A DNA stretch of 24,610 bases, from assembly GCA_017532355.1 (NCBI GenBank), contig JAFXJK010000012.1, positions 1 through 24,610 of the forward strand. The letters are read 5' to 3'. This document shows, piece by piece, positions 19,991-24,610 of this stretch. Source of the stretch: Oscillospiraceae bacterium. GTDB lineage: Bacteria; Bacillota_A; Clostridia; Oscillospirales; JAAYXM01. How positions within the stretch are numbered: position 1 is the stretch's first letter; every line of letters starts with the position of its first letter. The translations under genes were made by a program, and so were the position numbers. The notes under the pieces were generated by a model. It was not told the DNA's origin. It searched no databases and saw only the letters and a list, made by a program, of their open reading frames with translations.

Positions 19991-20562
19991 TGAACATACT
20001 GAAGATTTTGTTTATGAGCATTGCGTCTGCTCTGTCACATAATGTGATTTTCTCGGAGTATCTCGGTGTAGAATCGTTTTTTGAAGAAACAAAGGACAGA
20101 AAGACTGCGCTTTTGGTGAGCATCGCCATAACAGTCCTTACCTCTGTCACGTGCCTTGTTTCAAGTCTTGTGGATGTTCTTTTGCTTAAGGTGCTTTCGA
20201 TAGAATATATGAGAACGGTTGCGTTTGTCCTGATAATGATAATTGTATGGAGAGTCGCAATCGCGCTCAAGCCGCGCATAAAGCTCCCGATACCCTACGT
20301 CCTTTCAAGCACCGTGGTTCTCGGAACGGCCCTTTCTGTTTCGTCAAACGGTATGGGAATTTTTGGCTCGTTCGTGTACGGCATTTTTGCAGGCGTCGGA
20401 TATATGCTTTCGTCGTTCCTGTTTGCTGAGATTCGAGCACGTCTTGAATATTCCGAGACACCGAAGTTTTTAAAGGGACTTCCTATGCTCCTTATCACGG
20501 CAGGACTCATAGCACTTGTGTTCACGGGATTCCATGGTATGGAATTTGTATGGAGGCGGTAG
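19987..20562 (+). CDS. rnfA: Rnf complex subunit RnfA
   Basis: A 191-residue integral membrane subunit, related to NqrE, with about six hydrophobic segments; homologous in fold to RnfE with inverted topology. SHNVIFSEYLGVESFFEETKD is close to the family N terminus. The pairs of conserved Cys seen in many RnfA proteins near the first and fourth helices are not obvious here; only one Cys (in TCLVSSL) is visible, which may affect the RnfA/RnfE iron-sulfur centre. ATG at 19987 overlaps rnfE; rnfB begins one base past the stop. Confidence 0.9.
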   Translation: MMNILKILFMSIASALSHNVIFSEYLGVESFFEETKDRKTALLVSIAITVLTSVTCLVSSLVDVLLLKVLSIEYMRTVAFVLIMIIVWRVAIALKPRIKLPIPYVLSSTVVLGTALSVSSNGMGIFGSFVYGIFAGVGYMLSSFLFAEIRARLEYSETPKFLKGLPMLLITAGLIALVFTGFHGMEFVWRR

Positions 20563-20563
20563 A

Positions 20564-21073
20564 ATGGAAGCGGTTTTTAATGTACTCATAGCGATTGGAG
20601 TTTTCCTTGTTTTCGGAATAATCGCAGGTGTCGTTTTCGGCCTTGTAGGTTCTTTGGCAACGGAAGAAAAGAAAGTGAATGCCAAAAAAGAGAAGAATGA
20701 GGAGTTGTGTGCATTTGTAAAATGCTCCGGCGGTGATGCGGCAAGCAGAAGATACACATACGCAGACGCGCCTGATTGTCAGATTGCATCGTCCCTGTAC
20801 GGAGGACTTACCATCTGCAGCTATGCGTGCCTCGGTCTTGGCAGCTGCAAGGCGGTATGCAAAAACGGAGCGATTGAGATTAAGAATAACGTTGCAGTTG
20901 TGGACAGAGAGCTGTGCAACGGATGCGGAGAGTGCGTTTGCGCATGTCCGCGTGGCGTTATTACTCTTGTTCCGAAAGATATGGATGCTCCTGAACCGTG
21001 CAGCAATCCGGAAGGAGTTTGCTCTTTTGCAAGCGAGTTTGATGATAAAACCGGCGATTCTAATGCATATTAA
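20564..21073 (+). CDS. rnfB: Rnf complex subunit RnfB, short form
   Basis: The subunit that accepts electrons from reduced ferredoxin. It has 169 residues, whereas RnfB proteins are usually about 180 to over 300. An N-terminal membrane helix (5-30) and a Lys/Glu-rich linker lead directly to the ferredoxin-like part: Cys85-x3-Cys89-x5-Cys95-x3-Cys99 (CSYACLGLGSCKAVC) and Cys118-x2-Cys121-x2-Cys124-x3-Cys128-Pro. The usual [4Fe-4S] domain between helix and ferredoxin part (CGxCGYPGC type) is missing, with only Cys49 and Cys54 in that area. The frame is intact and the flanks are normal, so it is not an obvious frameshift. ATG at 20564 follows GGAGG. Last rnf gene. Confidence 0.88.
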   Translation: MEAVFNVLIAIGVFLVFGIIAGVVFGLVGSLATEEKKVNAKKEKNEELCAFVKCSGGDAASRRYTYADAPDCQIASSLYGGLTICSYACLGLGSCKAVCKNGAIEIKNNVAVVDRELCNGCGECVCACPRGVITLVPKDMDAPEPCSNPEGVCSFASEFDDKTGDSNAY

Positions 21074-21127
21074 GAGTAAAAACGGAATAACTAATTGTAA
21101 ACATCTAAACAAAACGGAGGTGCTTTT

Positions 21128-22165
21128 ATGAAAAGGCAAGGCAGATACAGAGGAGCGCGAAAACGCATAGGTCTTCTTATACCTGTGCTTGTTGTTCTTT
21201 GTATCCTTGCGGCAGTAGCCCTCTATATAATAGATAACAATACGACGTTTACGAGAGACGGCTCGTTTGTCATCACTCAGAAGGAAGAACCCCCGAAAGA
21301 TGTCGAGACGACGCTTATAATTGATGAGCCTGACGGCACGTCTGTGGCGGAAGAAATCAAGCAAGAACCGCCTACACCTTCCGATGAAGCTCTCACAACA
21401 AAGTCGCTCTTTATTCCGATAGGTACGGTCAAGAGTGCAGAGCTTTTTGATGCAGAGCTTGCTTCCGCAAAAAGCCTTGATGTAAATACTCTTGTTTTTG
21501 AAGTGAAGGCAGAGGATGGAAGTCTCGCTTTTGCGACAAACACAAAAATGGGAACGAAGATGGGCCTTGCAGGAGACAGCGCGGCGCTTGCGTCGGCTGC
21601 AGACAAAGCGCGTAGCGCAGGATATCGCGTAGCGTTTTATATGTCGTGCTTCAAGGATAACGAGGCGGCGCGAAAGAACGCTCCAAACGCGGTCCGGACG
21701 GGAAATAAGGTGCTGTGGATTGACGGCGAGAATACGCGTTGGATTTCCCCGTATTCGGACGGCGCAACGGAATACCTTACCGAGCTTATCGGCGAGATAG
21801 CTGCGTTTTCACCTGATGAGATAATTCTTTCAAACGTTTCTTTCCCCGCAATCGGAAAACCTGAGCTCATCGCGTACGAAGACGGCGGAGTTTCAAAAGC
21901 CGATAAACTTTCACAGTTTATAGCCTCTGCGCGTGCGGCGGCAGGAGAAATTAAGCTTTCAGCGGTATATGAAAACTACAAAGACAAAGCGCTTGCTGAA
22001 AGCGGACAGAAGAAAGAAGCTTTTGCAAGCTCGTTTGATGCGGTATATATAAATGAACAGGGCGGAAAGAGGAACGCTTCGTTTGCAGATGTATCCGCAA
22101 GCTTTGAAAACGCAGTAATTATTTCAAAGAATCCGACGGGCAGTGAGTATCTTATAAAAGAATAA
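21128..22165 (+). CDS. DUF4015-like putative glycoside hydrolase, membrane-anchored
   Basis: A 345-residue protein with a basic N terminus, one membrane helix (about 14-36) and a Pro/Glu-rich linker to residue 90. The rest resembles the DUF4015 putative glycoside hydrolase group: LDVNTLVFEVKAEDGSLAF matches its telltale strand near the domain start, and DEIILSNVSFP fits a later barrel strand. The likeness is by eye and the catalytic residues are uncertain. It should face the cell wall. ATG at 21128 follows GGAGGTG. Only 54 bases separate it from rnfB with no terminator seen, so it may be cotranscribed with the rnf genes. It ends at the hairpin 22171-22201. Confidence 0.6.
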   Translation: MKRQGRYRGARKRIGLLIPVLVVLCILAAVALYIIDNNTTFTRDGSFVITQKEEPPKDVETTLIIDEPDGTSVAEEIKQEPPTPSDEALTTKSLFIPIGTVKSAELFDAELASAKSLDVNTLVFEVKAEDGSLAFATNTKMGTKMGLAGDSAALASAADKARSAGYRVAFYMSCFKDNEAARKNAPNAVRTGNKVLWIDGENTRWISPYSDGATEYLTELIGEIAAFSPDEIILSNVSFPAIGKPELIAYEDGGVSKADKLSQFIASARAAAGEIKLSAVYENYKDKALAESGQKKEAFASSFDAVYINEQGGKRNASFADVSASFENAVIISKNPTGSEYLIKE

Positions 22166-22170
22166 AATGA

Positions 22171-22201
22171 GACGGGATAGCCTGATGCTATCCCGTCTTT
22201 T
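22171..22201. terminator. Bidirectional terminator between convergent genes
   Basis: A 12-bp stem, AGACGGGATAGC with GCTATCCCGTCT around CTGAT, followed by TTT on the plus strand. The stop codon of the minus-strand deacetylase (22188-22190) lies within the stem. Confidence 0.85.
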
Positions 22202-23045
22202 CTGCTTTTCTGAGAATTTTTGAGATATCGCGCCCGTGGGAGCGGTTGAACCGCCGCAGGTCAAAAAGTTCATTCTTGTCTCCTGTCAGGAAATTTATTT
22301 CCTCGTATGTGCCGAGACTTGCCGCAAATCCGTGTTCGTGCACAAGCTCGCGCAGAGTATCATTTGTACCGCCATAAGGGTATGTAAAGCATAACGGAGC
22401 CTCTCCGAGCATCTTTTCAAAAAGACCTTGTGAGTGGGCAAGGTCATCGTGCATGATTGCAGTGTAATGGTCCTCGCTCTCACCGTTTATTTTGAGGCAG
22501 CCGTGTCGCGAGAGGAGAGAGTGCATATTGTAGGAGTGGTTTTGAAATTCGCACAGATCCGACTCCTGCATTTCCGAAATTTCTTCCCAGGAGAGATGCG
22601 CGTAGTTTATGTGCTTATCAATTTCCGGTGTTGAATATCTCTCGGTATAAGCCCCGACAACCGAAAAGACGCCTTCCATGTTGTACTTTTTGAGAAGTGG
22701 GAAGACGTTTAAATAGTCTGTCTGATAGCCGTCGTCAAAGGTGAGCATAACGGGCTTTTTCGGAAGTGTCCGTTTCCCGTCGCAGAAGTCCACAAGGTCT
22801 GCGATTGTCACGGTTTCATACCCGAGGTCTGAAAGAAGACGAAGGTCAGCTTCAAGCTCTTTTGGCGAAATAACATATTTCCCGAGCTTTGGCGGAAGGT
22901 CGAGAACCTGGTGGTACATAAGGATTGGCAAAGGAATTGCATCTTCGAAGTTTGAAGCAGGAACGTTGCCGTCGGGCAGAGGCGCGTGAACGATAATGAT
23001 AAGAGTCGCACACAGAATAAAAACGGTCTGACGTATGTGTTTCAT
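22188..23045 (-). CDS. Polysaccharide deacetylase (CE4 family), secreted or membrane-anchored
   Basis: A 285-residue protein with an N-terminal hydrophobic segment (about 5-21) as signal or anchor. PILMYHQV (39-46) opens the domain as in PgaB/IcaB-like and related deacetylases. TFDDGY (102-107) supplies catalytic Asp104 and metal-binding Asp105, His170 and His175 in HSYNMH complete the metal site, and TYPYGGTN (221-228) is motif 3. It probably removes N-acetyl groups from peptidoglycan or a surface glycan; the exact substrate is unknown. It is distinct from the PdaA-like gene at 5178. ATG at 23045 follows GAGGTGA. It is convergent with the DUF4015-like gene. Confidence 0.85.
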   Translation of the reverse strand: MKHIRQTVFILCATLIIIVHAPLPDGNVPASNFEDAIPLPILMYHQVLDLPPKLGKYVISPKELEADLRLLSDLGYETVTIADLVDFCDGKRTLPKKPVMLTFDDGYQTDYLNVFPLLKKYNMEGVFSVVGAYTERYSTPEIDKHINYAHLSWEEISEMQESDLCEFQNHSYNMHSLLSRHGCLKINGESEDHYTAIMHDDLAHSQGLFEKMLGEAPLCFTYPYGGTNDTLRELVHEHGFAASLGTYEEINFLTGDKNELFDLRRFNRSHGRDISKILRKAEKTG

Positions 23046-23164
23046 TACATCACCTCACTTTGAGCGTTATATAATATATTTCCGAGGGGATAATAATATG
23101 TGCAATGCAAAGAGAAATTGGCAATATATACAAAAATGGAACATTTTTTTGGTTATTGCTTACA

Positions 23165-23193
23165 TTGATTGCACAGACACAAAATGTTATAAT
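23165..23193 (+). promoter_or_regulatory. SigA-type promoter of the malic enzyme gene
   Basis: TTGATT (23165-23170), a 17-bp spacer and TATAAT (23188-23193); the leader is about 45 bases. Confidence 0.75.
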
Positions 23194-23244
23194 ATCATAC
23201 GGAATTAATAGCACATCTTGTGCTTTGAAAGGAAGATAGTAAAA

Positions 23245-24417
23245 ATGGATTACAAAAAGCAGGCACTCATTGACCACGAAAAGTGGCAGGGCAAGATTGA
23301 AGTCACTTGTCGTTGTCCGGTTGCAACAAAGGATGACCTTTCAGTTGCTTATACTCCGGGTGTTGCAGAACCGTGCCTTAAAATCAGTGAAGATGTAGAT
23401 CTCAGCTATAAGTACACTCGTCGCGGCAACCTTGTTGCAGTTGTTACTGACGGTACAGCTGTTCTCGGTCTTGGCGATATCGGACCTGAGGCAGGTATGC
23501 CGGTTATGGAAGGAAAGTGCGTTCTCTTCAAGGCGTTTGGCAACGTTGACGCTTTCCCACTCTGTGTTCGTTCCAAGGACGTTGACGAAATCGTAAAGAC
23601 GATCTCTCTCCTTGCAGGTTCTTTCGGCGGTATTAACCTCGAGGACATTGCAGCTCCGCGTTGTTTTGAGATTGAGCGCAAGCTTAAGGAAGTCTGCGAC
23701 ATTCCGATATTCCACGATGACCAGCACGGTACAGCTGTTGTTTCTGCCGCCGCTATGATTGGTGCTTGCCGTCTTACAAAGAAGAACATCGGTGACCTTA
23801 AGGCTGTTGTTTCGGGTGCAGGCGCTGCTGCTATTGCTGTTACACGTCTCCTTATGGCTCTCGGCCTCAAGGAAGTTATCCTTTGCGACCGTAAGGGTGC
23901 AATCTACGAGGGTCGTGACGGTCTCAACGCTGAAAAAGAAGCTATGGCAAAGATCACAAACCGCAACAAGGTTGCAGGTAGCCTTGCTGACGTTATGGTC
24001 GGTGCTGACGTTGTCTTCGGTCTTTCCGGCCCGGGCATCATCACTCAGGATATGGTCCGTTCAATGAACAAGGACCCGATGGTATTTGTTATGTCAAACC
24101 CGACTCCGGAAATCTTCCCGGATGAAGCAATCGCTGCAGGTGCTGCTGTTGTCGGTACAGGCCGTTCGGACTTCCCGAACCAGATCAACAACCTTCTCGC
24201 GTTCCCGGGTATCTTCCGCGGTGCGCTTGATGTACGCGCAAGCGATATCAACGATGAGATGAAGGTTGCAGCAGCTTACGCTATCGCAAACCTCATCGAC
24301 GAGAAAGACCTCCGTCCCGACCGCATCATCATTGAGCCGACAGACCCGGCTGTTGCTCCGGCTGTTGCCGCTGCAGTTGCAGAAGCTGCACGCAAGACCG
24401 GCGTCGCAAGAATATAG
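23245..24417 (+). CDS. Malic enzyme (oxaloacetate-decarboxylating malate dehydrogenase)
   Basis: A 390-residue cytoplasmic enzyme that converts malate to pyruvate and CO2 with NAD(P)+. SVAYTPGVAEPCLKI, DGTAVLGLGDIGPEAGMPVM, NLEDIAAPRCFEIE and FHDDQHGTAVV are the substrate- and metal-binding blocks; VVSGAGAAAIAVTRL is the Rossmann loop and MSNPTPEIFP a conserved active-site strand. Its length is that of the short bacterial form without a phosphotransacetylase domain. Cofactor preference cannot be told. ATG at 23245 follows AGGAAG; an upstream in-frame ATG at 23218 lacks a site. Codon use is strongly biased, as in highly expressed genes. The 140-bp repeat with its terminator follows 20 bases after the stop. 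Confidence 0.93.
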   Translation: MDYKKQALIDHEKWQGKIEVTCRCPVATKDDLSVAYTPGVAEPCLKISEDVDLSYKYTRRGNLVAVVTDGTAVLGLGDIGPEAGMPVMEGKCVLFKAFGNVDAFPLCVRSKDVDEIVKTISLLAGSFGGINLEDIAAPRCFEIERKLKEVCDIPIFHDDQHGTAVVSAAAMIGACRLTKKNIGDLKAVVSGAGAAAIAVTRLLMALGLKEVILCDRKGAIYEGRDGLNAEKEAMAKITNRNKVAGSLADVMVGADVVFGLSGPGIITQDMVRSMNKDPMVFVMSNPTPEIFPDEAIAAGAAVVGTGRSDFPNQINNLLAFPGIFRGALDVRASDINDEMKVAAAYAIANLIDEKDLRPDRIIIEPTDPAVAPAVAAAVAEAARKTGVARI

Positions 24418-24436
24418 CATAAAAGCAGAAAAAGAT

Positions 24437-24576
24437 AAGGCCACAGCCACATAAGGCAGTTTTGCCCCAAAAAACATCCTTTTGGCGAATTTCTTCGTTA
24501 AAAAAGCGAGCTAACCGTCAGGTTATGCTCGCTTTTTTGCCTTGAACTTCATCCAAAATTAAGCCTTTCGGGGTGC
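24437..24576 (+). repeat. 140-bp terminator-bearing repeat, right copy
   Basis: Inverted copy of 1-140 with one difference (A at 24469, where the left copy predicts G). It has the same hairpin (24500-24538). The difference falls in one arm of the outer helix CCCCGAAA/TTTCGGGG and would break one pair. Beyond it, 24577-24610 shows nothing recognisable. Confidence 0.9.
24500..24538 (+). terminator. Bidirectional intrinsic terminator inside the right repeat
   Basis: Mirror of the hairpin at 39-77, with a GCGAGC/GCTCGC core and six-base A and T runs. It is the likely transcription end of the malic enzyme gene. Confidence 0.85.
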
Positions 24577-24610
24577 ATACAGTTTTGAATTGAGATATTT
24601 TTCGTTTGTA

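Noticed and set aside
20522..21364. Minus-strand open frame of 280 codons opposite rnfB
   Set aside because: It spans rnfB, a spacer and the start of the next gene on the other strand, with no domain; a shadow frame.
1..24576. Reading the end repeats as terminal inverted repeats of a transposon or plasmid
   Set aside because: No transposase, integrase or replication gene lies between them and the cargo is ordinary core genome.

Overview
The window looks like chromosomal DNA of a spore-forming, anaerobic Gram-positive bacterium of the class Clostridia; an Oscillospirales-like gut lineage is my inference. The evidence is a germination protease gene (gpr), a PdaA-type cortex deacetylase behind a SigE-like promoter, an Rnf complex in the clostridial order rnfCDGEAB, G-rich Shine-Dalgarno sequences, several TTG starts and many strong intrinsic terminators. 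I see no phage, transposase or CRISPR. I recognise 23 protein genes and 2 tRNA genes.

Layout. A 140-bp repeat opens the window (1-140) and recurs inverted near its end (24437-24576) with one mismatch; each copy contains a terminator and lies just past the stop codon of a gene. From 157 to 5060 everything is on the minus strand: AEC-family transporter, tRNA-Leu(GAG), FAD-dependent oxidoreductase, a gene-poor stretch holding partial copies of a tRNA-Ser 3' end, tRNA-Ser(GCU), an unknown membrane protein and prmA. A PdaA-like deacetylase (+) and a small XRE regulator (-) follow. A LysM-G5-M23 cell-wall peptidase (-) then diverges from a HAD phosphatase (+), and the space between them holds consensus promoters and WalR/OmpR-type direct repeats. 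Next are a thyA-folA operon (-), a giant SLH-anchored surface protein built from about six copies of one domain (-) and its divergent XRE regulator (+). gpr (-) and rpsT (+) diverge from each other. The rnfCDGEAB operon (+) is followed by a DUF4015-like protein, a second polysaccharide deacetylase (-) and a malic enzyme (+).

How the genes fit together. The likely functions are energy conservation (Rnf ferredoxin:NAD+ oxidoreductase, malic enzyme, perhaps organic-acid transport by the AEC protein), cell envelope and spore cortex (two deacetylases, M23 peptidase, SLH protein, Gpr), and housekeeping (prmA, rpsT, thyA-folA, tRNAs). The points I would check first are: (1) an unusually short RnfB that lacks its N-terminal iron-sulfur domain, together with atypical flavinylation motifs in RnfG and RnfD; (2) the WalR-like operator lying on the promoter of the M23 peptidase; (3) two overlapping perfect palindromes covering the promoter of the repeat-rich SLH protein, next to a divergent XRE regulator; (4) the inverted 140-bp terminator-bearing repeats; and (5) the tRNA-Ser 3'-end/terminator units. 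No long region is wholly unexplained; the main gene-free stretch is 2557-3012.
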